Translations under genes and position numbers: made by a program
NCBI GenBank assembly: GCA_001508835.1
Contig: LGFB01000006.1
Location: 1 to 15,045 of the forward strand
Source of the DNA: a bacterium 42_11
GTDB lineage: Bacteria > Synergistota > GBS-1
DNA length: 15,045 nt
Direction of reading: 5' to 3'
Part shown: positions 1-7,681 of the stretch, piece by piece
Layout: every line of letters begins with the position of its first letter
How positions within the stretch are numbered: position 1 is the first letter of the stretch
Notes under the pieces: model-generated
Told to the model about the DNA's origin: nothing
Database searches by the model: none
What the model saw: the letters and a program-made list of their open reading frames with translations, nothing else

Positions 1-1151
1 CCAAGTATTCTACCCGTTTCCTCCTCAGCTACTATCTTTACCGAGATAGAGGAACCACCAGGGTAATAGCCGGCTGTAGTGTGTGACTCTATAAGGGAAG
101 TTTTTATCTTTAATCCTTCAGCCTTCGCCTCCTCGACACTTAACCCCGTTCTCGCTATCTCCATATCCATCACCTTAGCTATAGCGGTTCCCACGACCCC
201 TGGGAAGATTGCGCGCTCACCCGCAATGTTGCTACCCGCAACCCTTCCCTGCTTATTAGCGGTACTGCCAAGAGGAATATAAACCTTTTTACCTGTCACA
301 AGATGCACGGCATCGGCACAATCACCCGCCGCGTAAATCCCCGGAACGGATGTTTCCATGAGATTATTGACATCTATGGAGCCCTTCGGCCCCAATGCTA
401 AGCCGGCTTCCTTAGCCAGCTCCGAATTCGGTCTAACCCCTATGGCGAGAAGGACTATGTCAGCCTCGATCTTTCCTTTATCGGTTATAACCCTCTCTAC
501 CCTTCTTTTTCCCTCGAAACCCAAAACCTTTGTAGATGTTAAAACCTCGACCCTGTTTTCCCTAAGGTAATTCTCCACCTTCTCTGCAATGTCGCCATCC
601 ATGTTAATGAGTATATGAGGCATGAGCTCAACCATGGTAACTCTCATACCCAAAGAAGCAAAGCTCTCTGCCATCTCAACCCCTATATAGCCTGCACCAA
701 CTATGACTGCCTTCCAAGGGTTTTCTCTTCTTATATAATCTATTATTCTATCGCCATCCCTAAGGGTTCTTAAGGTAAAAACTCCATCAAGGTTAACCCC
801 TTCAAAGGGGGGAATAAGGGGGCTTGCACCCGTAGCTATAAGAAGATAATCGTAGCGTATATTTTCCCCGCCTGCCACAACGAACCTTCCATTCACATCT
901 ATCTTCTCTACACGGGTTTTAAGCCTGACATCTATACCCCCTTTTCTAAAAGCCTCAACGTCTCTTGCAACAAGCCTTCTTCTCTCAGAAATTTTTCTGC
1001 TTATCAAGTAAGGTAAACCACAGGCTCCATAGGACAAGTCTTCTTCATCGGTTATCAAAAGAACCTCCAGATCAGGATTGGTTCTCTTCGCCTTAAAGGC
1101 CGCAGAAGGGCCAGCCGCTACACCACCTATAACAACCAGCTTCTCAGGCAT
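1..1151 (-). CDS. FAD-dependent CoA-disulfide reductase / NADH oxidase-like protein (partial)
   Basis: Pyridine-nucleotide disulfide oxidoreductase that would move electrons from NAD(P)H through FAD to a disulfide or oxygen in the cytoplasm. The reading frame is open from ATG at 1151 to the window edge: 383 residues are seen, and members are usually about 440-460, so the end of the dimerisation domain is missing. Visible signs are the N-terminal FAD motif GGVAAGPSAA (residues 9-18), a single redox cysteine in LSYGACGLPYLIS (Cys44), the position used by CoA-disulfide reductases and NADH oxidases, a second nucleotide fold VIVGAGYIGVE, the FAD-contacting AAGDCAD, and YYPGG in the C-terminal domain. 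There is no CxxxxC pair, so it is not a glutathione- or lipoamide-type enzyme. The start overlaps the end of ndk by 8 bp and follows a GGGAGG-type ribosome site, so it is translationally linked to the carAB-ndk unit. The electron acceptor (CoA disulfide, persulfide or oxygen) cannot be told from sequence. Confidence 0.88.
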   Translation of the reverse strand, partial: MPEKLVVIGGVAAGPSAAFKAKRTNPDLEVLLITDEEDLSYGACGLPYLISRKISERRRLVARDVEAFRKGGIDVRLKTRVEKIDVNGRFVVAGGENIRYDYLLIATGASPLIPPFEGVNLDGVFTLRTLRDGDRIIDYIRRENPWKAVIVGAGYIGVEMAESFASLGMRVTMVELMPHILINMDGDIAEKVENYLRENRVEVLTSTKVLGFEGKRRVERVITDKGKIEADIVLLAIGVRPNSELAKEAGLALGPKGSIDVNNLMETSVPGIYAAGDCADAVHLVTGKKVYIPLGSTANKQGRVAGSNIAGERAIFPGVVGTAIAKVMDMEIARTGLSVEEAKAEGLKIKTSLIESHTTAGYYPGGSSISVKIVAEEETGRIL

Positions 1152-1617
1152 GCTTTACTTCCTCCCCTCCCAAAAACCTCTCCTTAAGCTCCATAAACCT
1201 CTTTAGGTCTATATAGCCATATTGAAGCAACCCCGTTAAGCCAACGCTTAACTCGAAGTGCGCCGATGAAGGGCTATCCGAAGCGTGAATGGCATTTTCC
1301 GTTATGCTCCTCCCATACTTAGCCCTTATAGTGCCAGGCTCCGCTTTAGAAGGGTCCGTAGCCCCTATAGCCTTTCTCACCTTCTTTATAACCCCATCGC
1401 CGTATCCTATAAAATGGCTCGTATTTCCGCTGGACATAAAATCCAAAAGCTCCTCATAAAAGCTCTTTCCTCTGTGGACCACATAAAAGCTCTCCCAGAA
1501 CTCCCGCGGGAGAGAAACATGAAGCGCTACCTTCTCTACCTTACAGGGAAGCTCTTCAATTATCCTCTCAGCCCTTTCATCCGCATTGGGCTTTACAACT
1601 ATATAAGTATACTCCAT
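1144..1617 (-). CDS. ndk: Nucleoside diphosphate kinase, divergent
   Basis: Transfers the gamma phosphate of ATP to nucleoside diphosphates through a phosphohistidine, supplying UTP, CTP and dNTPs. The catalytic set is present: Lys9 in VKPN, Tyr45, Arg81, Thr87 in GATDP, Arg98 in PGTIR, Asn108 and the active-site His111 in NAIHASDS, with Glu122 eleven residues later. It departs from typical NDKs in two ways. The segment after VKP is shorter and lacks the usual GVxRGLVG stretch, and the protein ends with about 25 extra residues after the usual final strand, giving 157 residues against about 135-150. The ATG is 22 bp after the carB stop, with AAGGTGAT as ribosome site, and the gene overlaps the flavoprotein downstream. 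Placement behind carAB suits a role in pyrimidine nucleotide supply. All key residues remain, so activity is likely. Confidence 0.93.
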   Translation of the reverse strand: MEYTYIVVKPNADERAERIIEELPCKVEKVALHVSLPREFWESFYVVHRGKSFYEELLDFMSSGNTSHFIGYGDGVIKKVRKAIGATDPSKAEPGTIRAKYGRSITENAIHASDSPSSAHFELSVGLTGLLQYGYIDLKRFMELKERFLGGEEVKHA

Positions 1618-1639
1618 GAAAGCATCACCTTAAATTATT

Positions 1640-4600
1640 TTATACGATTCTGAACCTTCTTTCAAGGTTTTCAAAGCGGAAGGCACGCCGAAGATAGTAC
1701 TCCTGAATAGGCCTTACCTCCAACTCCTCACTCCTTAAGGCTTCTATAGCATCTATCATAGCCTTCGCTCCTGAAACGGTAGTGGCATAAGGGATGCTCA
1801 GGTCCACAGCAAGCCTTCTCGCTTCCGATATCTCCCTACCCGAGCCTATACCTATTATCAAGGAAAATTCTCCTTTCCTTATCTTGGAAGTGCCCTTTAA
1901 CGCCTCACAGGGAATACCGTTACGCTTAAGATGAGAAGCGGTGAACTGGAAAGCTCCAAGGGTAAACCCGAGACTTAAAAGCCTCTGTGCAATGGGTATT
2001 ATCTTTAAAGAGGACTCCTCATCAGCAGCTAAAAGGGCCTTCCCCTCCCTTGGAAGCCTCATGCCCGCCGCAATCTGAGCCTTCGCATAGGCCAAGGGGT
2101 AGCTATAATCTATCCCCATAACTTCACCCGTTGAACGCATCTCGGGACCAAGCTGAGGATCCACACCTGGAAAGCGCGAGAACGGTAAAACCGCTTCCTT
2201 AACAGCCACATGTTCTATCTCCACCTCTTCAGTTATTCCAAGCTCCCTTAGCTTTTTACCTATCATTACCTTGGTAGCTATCTTAGCCCATGGAATCCCG
2301 GTAGCTTTGCTAACAAAGGGAATCGTTCGAGAAGCCCTCGGATTAACTTCAAGAACATATATCTCTCCATCCTTAACGGCATATTGAACATTAATCAAAC
2401 CAACAACGTTAAGCTCCCTTGCCAAAAGCCTTGTCTGACGCTTTATTTCATCCACCATATCCTTTGGTAATGTATGAGGAGGAAGAACACACGCACTATC
2501 CCCAGAGTGAATCCCAGCCTCCTCGATATGCTCCATTACCCCAGCTATAACACATATCTCTCCATCGGCCACAGCATCCACATCTACCTCGGTTGCACCT
2601 TCAAGGAACTTATCTATTAACACGGGAGCCCCCGGGGCCTCTTCAATAGCTCTTTCAAAAAAGCCTTTCATCCTTTCCTCATTATAAACTATCTCCATAG
2701 CCCTGCCACCCAAAACATAGGATGGCCTCACCAAAACGGGGTAACCGATCTCTTCCGCTATCTTTAAGGCCTCCTCAAGATTAAAGGCTATTCCGCTCGG
2801 CGCCTGCTTCAAACCAAGCTTATAGAGGAACTCTCTAAATTCGTCTCTGTTTTCGGCTCTCTCTATCTCAAGGGGGCTCGTCCCTATTATAGGTACCCCA
2901 TTATTGTATAAGGGGAGTGCTAAATTTAATGGTGTCTGCCCACCAAACTGAACTATTACCCCCCAAGGCTTCTCCTCACGAACTATATGAAGAACATCCT
3001 CAAGGGTCAAAGGGTCAAAATAAAGCCTATCAGAGGTATCATAATCAGTGCTCACCGTCTCCGGATTACTGTTAACTATTATGCTTTCTATTCCTTCCTC
3101 TCTTAAGGCAAAGGATGCATGAACACAGCAATAATCAAACTCTATACCCTGACCAATCCTGTTGGGACCGCCACCCAGAATAATTACCTTTTTATTATTG
3201 GAAACCTTTGCCTCATCTTCGATCTCATAGGTAGAGTAGTAATAAGGCGTATAAGCCTCAAATTCAGCAGCGCACGTATCTACAAGCTTATACACGGGGA
3301 AAAGGTTTCTCCTTTCCCTCTCCCTCCTAACCTCTTCCTCGGCTCTACCCCAAAGGCAGGCAAGCTGTCTATCAGAAAAACCGTAAGACTTGGCCTTCTT
3401 AAACAGGTCCTGAGGAATATCGCTTAGCGGGTAGCCCTTAAACCTTTTAAGCTCTTCCTCCAAATCAACTATCTGCTTTATGTTATTCAAAAACCACGGG
3501 TCTATTTTGGTCAGTCTATGAACTTCATCAACGGAAAAACCGCCTTGAAGGGCATATTTAATGTAGAACAATCTCTCAGAATTCGGGCGGGAAAGCTTCT
3601 CCTCTATTTCCTCCCTTGTCAAGGCCTTGGGATCTTTACCATCCGAACCAAGGCCGTATCTTCCTATCTCAAGAGAGCGAACCGCCTTCTGAAGCGCCTC
3701 CTTAAAGGTGCGCCCTATAGCCATAACCTCTCCAACGGAACGCATAGAAGTGCCGAGCTCATCCTTAGCGCCGGGGAACTTCTTAAAATCCCACCTGGGG
3801 ATCTTAACGACACAGTAATCTATCGTCGGCTCAAAGGAAGCATAGGTTTCCCTTGTAATATCGTTCGGTATCTCATCAAGAGTATATCCAACAGCAAGTT
3901 TTGCCGCAATCTTAGCTATTGGAAAGCCTGTGGCTTTAGAGGCTAAAGCGGAACTGCGAGAAACGCGGGGATTCATCTCTATAACCATCATCTCCCCGTT
4001 TTCAGGGTTTAAAGCAAATTGGATGTTGCTTCCCCCTGTCTCAACCCCTATCTCCCTTATCACAGCTATAGCTGCATCCCTCATTTTCTGATATTCCTTA
4101 TCGGTTAAGGTTTGAGCGGGAGCAACCGTGATGCTATCTCCCGTGTGAACCCCCATGGGGTCAAAGTTCTCTATGGAACATATTATCACCACATTATCCT
4201 TCTTATCTCGCATTACCTCGAGCTCGTATTCCTTCCACCCCAAAACAGACTCTTCAAGAAGGACTTCATGAACCATGCTCGCAGAAAGACCCGCCTGCGC
4301 CAAAACCTCAAGGTCTTCCCAACTGTAGGCAACCCCTCCACCTGTCCCTCCTAAAGTGAAGCTGGGTCTTACTATTATTGGAAAGCCTATCTCCTTAGCT
4401 ATCCTCCTCACATCAGCCATGCTTCTCGCTATTCCGCTTTTCGGAACTCTTAAACCTATCCTCTCCATGGCCTTCTTAAAAAGCTCTCTACTTTCTGCCT
4501 TCTTTATCGCCTCAGGAGAAACCCCTATCATTTCAACTCCATATTTTTCAAGCACTCCATTCTCTGCAAGCGCTATAGCGGTGTTTAACGCTGTCTGTCC

Positions 4601-4873
4601 ACCGAGAGTTGGAAGAATAGCATCGGGCCTTTCCTTAGCTATTATCTTTTCAACCACTTCCGGAACTATAGGCTCTATATAGGTTCTATCGGCCATCTCC
4701 GGGTCTGTCATTATTGTGGCGGGATTGCTATTCACGAGAACTACCTCAAAGCCATCTTCCTTCAAAGCCTTGCAAGCCTGACTACCTGAGTAATCAAACT
4801 CGCAGGCCTGTCCTATCACTATTGGGCCCGAACCTATAATCAAGATCCTCTTTATATCAGTCCTCTTAGGCAT
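1640..4873 (-). CDS. carB: Carbamoyl-phosphate synthase large subunit
   Basis: Synthetase subunit of glutamine-dependent carbamoyl-phosphate synthase. It uses ammonia tunnelled from CarA, bicarbonate and two ATP to make the shared precursor of arginine and pyrimidines. It is full length (1077 residues; E. coli has 1073). Two homologous halves are visible, beginning [20 protein letters not shown] and [20 protein letters not shown], each with an ATP-grasp domain ([36 protein letters not shown]), with the oligomerisation domain between them and an MGS-like allosteric domain from about residue 930. That last domain is short and shows GIGSGR where E. coli has NTTSGR. I chose ATG at 4873 ([11 protein letters not shown], the usual family start) with GAAGGA upstream; an in-frame GTG at 4882 would add three residues but lies almost on the carA stop. 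The gene sits 12 bp behind carA and shares its T-box leader. Confidence 0.97.
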   Translation of the reverse strand: MPKRTDIKRILIIGSGPIVIGQACEFDYSGSQACKALKEDGFEVVLVNSNPATIMTDPEMADRTYIEPIVPEVVEKIIAKERPDAILPTLGGQTALNTAIALAENGVLEKYGVEMIGVSPEAIKKAESRELFKKAMERIGLRVPKSGIARSMADVRRIAKEIGFPIIVRPSFTLGGTGGGVAYSWEDLEVLAQAGLSASMVHEVLLEESVLGWKEYELEVMRDKKDNVVIICSIENFDPMGVHTGDSITVAPAQTLTDKEYQKMRDAAIAVIREIGVETGGSNIQFALNPENGEMMVIEMNPRVSRSSALASKATGFPIAKIAAKLAVGYTLDEIPNDITRETYASFEPTIDYCVVKIPRWDFKKFPGAKDELGTSMRSVGEVMAIGRTFKEALQKAVRSLEIGRYGLGSDGKDPKALTREEIEEKLSRPNSERLFYIKYALQGGFSVDEVHRLTKIDPWFLNNIKQIVDLEEELKRFKGYPLSDIPQDLFKKAKSYGFSDRQLACLWGRAEEEVRRERERRNLFPVYKLVDTCAAEFEAYTPYYYSTYEIEDEAKVSNNKKVIILGGGPNRIGQGIEFDYCCVHASFALREEGIESIIVNSNPETVSTDYDTSDRLYFDPLTLEDVLHIVREEKPWGVIVQFGGQTPLNLALPLYNNGVPIIGTSPLEIERAENRDEFREFLYKLGLKQAPSGIAFNLEEALKIAEEIGYPVLVRPSYVLGGRAMEIVYNEERMKGFFERAIEEAPGAPVLIDKFLEGATEVDVDAVADGEICVIAGVMEHIEEAGIHSGDSACVLPPHTLPKDMVDEIKRQTRLLARELNVVGLINVQYAVKDGEIYVLEVNPRASRTIPFVSKATGIPWAKIATKVMIGKKLRELGITEEVEIEHVAVKEAVLPFSRFPGVDPQLGPEMRSTGEVMGIDYSYPLAYAKAQIAAGMRLPREGKALLAADEESSLKIIPIAQRLLSLGFTLGAFQFTASHLKRNGIPCEALKGTSKIRKGEFSLIIGIGSGREISEARRLAVDLSIPYATTVSGAKAMIDAIEALRSEELEVRPIQEYYLRRAFRFENLERRFRIV

Positions 4874-4885
4874 ATCCTTCACCCC

Positions 4886-6007
4886 TTAACTCATCATATT
4901 TACGAACTCATCAAAGAGATACTTCGAATCGTGAGGACCAGGACTTGACTCGGGATGATATTGAACAGAAAACAGCGGAAGTCGCCTATGTCTCATGCCT
5001 TCAAGAGTTCCATCGTTTAAGTTTATATGAGTTACTTCCATGCCAGACCCTTTAAGAGAATCCATATCTACACAGAAACCATGATTCTGAGATGTTATCT
5101 CAATCCTCCCGTTAGCAAGATTCTTAACGGGGTGATTCGCTCCCCTATGACCGAACTTAAGCTTATAGGTTTTTCCTCCCATAGCAAGCCCGATTATCTG
5201 ATGCCCAAGGCATATCCCAAAGATGGGTATCTTACCTATAAGTTTTTTAACCTCCAGAATGACCCCTTTAATAGCGGCGGGATCACCCGGCCCGTTTGAG
5301 AGAAAAACCCCTGTAGGACTTAAAAAAAAGACCTCCTCAGCGGAGGTCCAAATGGGAACAACTAAAAGCTCGCAACCCCTTGCTTCAAGCTCCCTTAAAA
5401 TGTTGAACTTAACCCCACCGTCATAAACTATGACCTTATAGGGTTTACTATCGTCCCTCCAAGAAAAGCCCTTAAGTCCGTCTAAAAATATCCTTTTACC
5501 GCCATTCCAGAGATATGGCTTCCTTGTAGATATAGGGGTAGCAAGGTCCATCCCCACCATTCCCGGAAAGGCATTAAGACGCTCGAGCAAAGACTTCGGA
5601 TTTAAATCCATCGTTGAAATTATGCCCTTCATTGCACCATAAAGACGGATTCTTCTCGTTAAGGCTCTCGTATCTATACCCTCAATTCCTAAAACGTTCG
5701 CTCTCTTAAGATACTCAGCTAAGCTCATCTTGGACCGCCAATTACTAGGAAAAGGACAATACTCCCTAACTACCAAGCCCTCAACTTGAACCTGCGAAGA
5801 CTCTACATCTTCATCGTTAACACCGTAGTTTCCTATCAATGGATAGGTCATGGTAACTATTTGCCCCTTATAGGATGGATCGGTTAAAATCTCCTGATAC
5901 CCGGTCATGCTGGTATTAAAAACAACCTCACCCACAGCCTCACCCGCACCCGTAAAAGAGCTTCCCTCAAAGGCGGTCCCATCCTCTAAAACCAAGAGAG
6001 CCTTCAT
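4886..6007 (-). CDS. carA: Carbamoyl-phosphate synthase small (glutaminase) subunit
   Basis: Hydrolyses glutamine and passes ammonia to CarB. At 373 residues it matches the family. The N-terminal CPSase small-chain domain runs from residue 1 to about 140 (EDGTAFEGSSFTG, VVFNTSMTGYQEILTDPSY). The class I glutamine amidotransferase domain covers about 190-373 with its triad visible: Cys266 in GICLGHQ, His351 and Glu353 in QYHPESSPGPHD; SNGPGDP at 237-243 is the oxyanion-region motif. The ATG at 6007 follows GGGAGGTG with a short spacing. It is the first gene after the T-box terminator at 6024-6057, so its expression depends directly on antitermination. No odd residues are seen in the active site. 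Confidence 0.97.
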   Translation of the reverse strand: MKALLVLEDGTAFEGSSFTGAGEAVGEVVFNTSMTGYQEILTDPSYKGQIVTMTYPLIGNYGVNDEDVESSQVQVEGLVVREYCPFPSNWRSKMSLAEYLKRANVLGIEGIDTRALTRRIRLYGAMKGIISTMDLNPKSLLERLNAFPGMVGMDLATPISTRKPYLWNGGKRIFLDGLKGFSWRDDSKPYKVIVYDGGVKFNILRELEARGCELLVVPIWTSAEEVFFLSPTGVFLSNGPGDPAAIKGVILEVKKLIGKIPIFGICLGHQIIGLAMGGKTYKLKFGHRGANHPVKNLANGRIEITSQNHGFCVDMDSLKGSGMEVTHINLNDGTLEGMRHRRLPLFSVQYHPESSPGPHDSKYLFDEFVNMMS

Positions 6008-6023
6008 TCCTACACCTCCCCGT

Positions 6024-6057
6024 AAAAAAGCCCCACCCCCTATAAGGGGCGGGGCTT
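6024..6057 (-). terminator. T-box-controlled intrinsic terminator upstream of carA
   Basis: On the minus strand, AAGCCCCGCCCCT pairs with AGGGGGTGGGGCTT around a small loop and is followed by six T. Its 5' arm is the partner of the T-box antiterminator, so uncharged tRNA should relieve termination. It ends 16 bp before the carA start, with the carA ribosome site just after it. Confidence 0.92.
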
Positions 6058-6316
6058 ATCTATCAAGCCTCGCGGTGCCACCCTTCTTGGTAGAAAGGTA
6101 ACCTTTCCCTTCTACCCACTTTAGCGGCCTTTAACGGAGCCATCCGGAGGCTCTACTTGGCTACATTAAGCCTTTCTTCGAGCCTCGGCTCAGGGGCCCG
6201 TTTCAGCTTCGCCTCAACTCCGAGGAGCGCTCTCAGCCCCGTTGGCGCTCCCTCTCTGTCGGCGAGGTGAAGCCTACTTCACCCCTTCACAGCCTTTAGC
6301 CCTATTAAGCTATTCT
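6024..6316 (-). promoter_or_regulatory. T-box riboswitch (tRNA-sensing leader) of carAB
   Basis: Read on the minus strand, this leader has the T-box parts in order. Stem I has AGTA (6275-6278) opposite GAA (6202-6204), AGAGA and CTGAGA motifs in its distal part, and TCGCC/GGCGA and GGCTTC/GAAGCT helices. Stem II follows; then a stem IIA/B-like stretch with CCGGATGG and CCGTTA; then stem III (6089-6117). The core T-box AGGGTGGCACCGCG is at 6071-6084. The antiterminator pairs AAGGG, GCG and GGCTT with AAGCC, CGC and CCCTT, whose strand is also the 5' arm of the terminator, so the two are exclusive. UGGC in the bulge expects a tRNA with discriminator G. In the specifier loop (3' side GAAACGGG) I favour CGG (6198-6200, Arg), which fits G73 and the pathway; AAC (Asn) or ACG (Thr) are other registers. 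That this is a T-box is near certain; the amino acid is not. Confidence 0.93.
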
Positions 6317-6321
6317 GGTAT

Positions 6322-6350
6322 GTTATAATAAAGGAGAAAGTATCTTGCAA
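6322..6350 (-). promoter_or_regulatory. Sigma-A promoter for T-box-carAB transcript
   Basis: TTGCAA (6345-6350), 17 bp spacer, TATAAC (6322-6327) on the minus strand. Transcription would start near 6315, just ahead of T-box stem I, which supports both calls. Confidence 0.75.
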
Positions 6351-6377
6351 GGGGTTTTAGAAAAAAATTTTGGGGCT

Positions 6378-6878
6378 TTAACTTTCATCCCTTTCACAGA
6401 AAAAACCTACCACGAAGCCGGAAAACAGCGAATATATGAATATGAGGAGATTAAAAAGCAAAACGAATTTGTAACCGAGAAAGGCTCCAGCAAGGGGAAT
6501 CGCATGAAGCCTTACAGCCCAAGCACCGATAGTAGTAGCGATTACCCTCATACTCGCACCTTTGTCCACGAGGTCTTTAAACAGAGGATAAAATACGTAG
6601 GCCGGACCAATCATGAGAGCACCAAATAAAGCGCCTATTAAGGTTCCTTTAAATCCGCTTTCTCTTCCTATTATCCTCTTTACAACTTCGGGAGGCAAAA
6701 ACTCCGATATTAGGCCAGAAAGAAAGGCTATCGAGACGATGACGATGAAGAGGTTCGTATACATGTTAACCGCATGGCTTATCCCCAAAACAGCTCTATC
6801 TGAATTTGCGAAGATCAAGATAAGGGCTAAACATGTCACAAAGATCTCCATGGGGTAACTTTTCGCCAATTTGCTCAT
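6378..6878 (-). CDS. Half-size DUF318/ArsP_1-type permease, second of pair
   Basis: Small integral membrane protein of 166 residues with about five hydrophobic segments (roughly 9-26, 42-58, 78-100, 112-132, 136-160). The third carries GTLIGALFGALMIGPAYVFYP, a small-residue GAxxG...P pattern that resembles the core repeat of DUF318/ArsP_1 permeases, which are about twice this size. The CSCG cysteines of arsenical exporters are absent. The ATG overlaps the stop of the partner gene in an ATGA junction and has GGAGG seven bases upstream, so equal co-translation is likely. The same GAL(I/F)GALM(M/I)GP motif occurs in the partner, so the two are paralogous halves and may form a heterodimer. The substrate is unknown; the NifX/PadR neighbours hint at a metal or metalloid. 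No clear terminator follows the stop; the next one is inside the carA T-box. Confidence 0.72.
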   Translation of the reverse strand: MSKLAKSYPMEIFVTCLALILIFANSDRAVLGISHAVNMYTNLFIVIVSIAFLSGLISEFLPPEVVKRIIGRESGFKGTLIGALFGALMIGPAYVFYPLFKDLVDKGASMRVIATTIGAWAVRLHAIPLAGAFLGYKFVLLFNLLIFIYSLFSGFVVGFFCERDES

Positions 6879-7360
6879 AGCAATGCCTCCATTATTAAAC
6901 CTAAAACTATGGCAGAAAAGATTGCAAAGGAATTCCTTACCAAAGCAAATCTTCCTCCCAAAGTCTTTATCTCAAGGGGAAGGGCAACAAGGCCAACCAT
7001 AACCCAAGAAAACAAAAAGGAGGAAACGAGACCCACGGCTCCTCCATTCTCCAAAATATATTTACATATAGGATATCCAGATATAACAGGCCCCATCATA
7101 AGAGCTCCAATGAGCGCACCAATTAATATTCCCTTTATACCCGAAAAGTGCATCAGAAAACCACCAACCAATTCTTTTGAAAGAAAGCTCTGTAAGATAC
7201 CTATAACCACGAAAACAGAAAAAATCCTCACCGAATTTCGAATCAAATTTTTAGCTCCCCTTAAAAGTGCCCTTTTAAAGAGAGCTTTACTTCTAAAGAA
7301 GACGAGGATGTAAAATCCCAAGGTCAGAAGAAAAATAAAACCTCCAAGTCTTAAGCTCAT
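6875..7360 (-). CDS. Half-size DUF318/ArsP_1-type permease, first of pair
   Basis: 161-residue membrane protein, about five hydrophobic segments, with GILIGALIGALMMGPVISGYP in the third matching the partner encoded immediately downstream. A strongly basic loop (RSKALFKRALLRGAKNLIR) after the first segment should be cytoplasmic. I start at ATG 7360, because GGGAGGGAGA lies just upstream; the in-frame ATG at 7396 has no ribosome site and would put charged residues before the first membrane segment. It overlaps the second half-permease by 4 bp. A hairpin terminator (7413-7457) separates it from the DUF5320-like gene, so it depends on readthrough or on a promoter I could not identify between 7361 and 7412. 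The family call rests on the motif pattern, not on a database search. Confidence 0.72.
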   Translation of the reverse strand: MSLRLGGFIFLLTLGFYILVFFRSKALFKRALLRGAKNLIRNSVRIFSVFVVIGILQSFLSKELVGGFLMHFSGIKGILIGALIGALMMGPVISGYPICKYILENGGAVGLVSSFLFSWVMVGLVALPLEIKTLGGRFALVRNSFAIFSAIVLGLIMEALL

Positions 7361-7412
7361 ATTCTCTCCCTCCCAAACAGTGATAGAATCAACCATCTTT
7401 ATTTTCCCATAA

Positions 7413-7457
7413 AAATTTTAGGGGGCAGGCCTTTCAATCCTGCCCCCCCTAAAATTT
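7413..7457 (-). terminator. Intrinsic terminator after the DUF5320-like gene
   Basis: Long inverted repeat: AAATTTTAGGGGGCAGG (plus strand, 7413-7429) against CCTGCCCCCCCTAAAATTT (7439-7457) with a 9-nt loop and a two-base bulge. On the minus strand it ends in a T-rich tract. The TAA stop of the upstream gene lies in the base of the stem, so ribosomes reaching the stop could open it and allow readthrough into the permease pair. Confidence 0.82.
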
Positions 7458-7680
7458 AAGCACCTTTCCCTTGCTCCAGCTTCTTAACTCTTTCTTCAAT
7501 TAACTCTAATTCTCCTCTTAAAAGGTCAGCTTGTTCTTTCAATAGGGCCAGCTCTTCTTCCCTTGTATAGCTTGGTCCCCAGTAATACCAGCATCTCGGA
7601 AGACCGCCTCTACCCCAACCAATGTATGGCCAAGGAGGAACGGAGCCCCTAAATCGGAAACCTCTTCCCCAGCCCCACAT
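7456..7680 (-). CDS. Small DUF5320-like protein (aromatic/Gly-Arg N-terminus, coiled-coil C-terminus)
   Basis: 74 residues in two parts. The N-terminal half is rich in Trp, Gly, Arg, Tyr and Pro (MWGWGRGFRF, PPWPYIGWGRGG, CWYYWGP) with one Cys. The C-terminal half is a leucine heptad helix (EEELALLKEQADLLRGELELIEERVKKLEQ), probably a coiled coil. This arrangement is what is known from DUF5320-type proteins that accompany NifX-like and PadR genes; their role is not established. I start at ATG 7680, eight bases after GGAGG; an in-frame GTG at 7689 overlaps the PadR stop and lies within that ribosome site. It is the third gene of the nifX-like/padR unit. A structural or scaffold role is a guess. 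Confidence 0.7.
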   Translation of the reverse strand: MWGWGRGFRFRGSVPPWPYIGWGRGGLPRCWYYWGPSYTREEELALLKEQADLLRGELELIEERVKKLEQGKGA

Positions 7681-7681
7681 T

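Noticed and set aside
3119..3427. Plus-strand open frame of 102 codons
   Set aside because: Lies wholly inside carB on the other strand, with no ribosome site and no recognisable protein; a shadow of the real gene.
6200..6300. Stem-rich GC segments that might be a tRNA or sRNA gene
   Set aside because: The motifs and order are those of T-box stem I, and no acceptor/T-arm pattern of a tRNA is present.
6378..6878. Arsenical exporter ArsP as exact function for the half permeases
   Set aside because: The CSCG-type cysteines are absent and there is no arsR or arsC nearby; only the wider permease family is supported.
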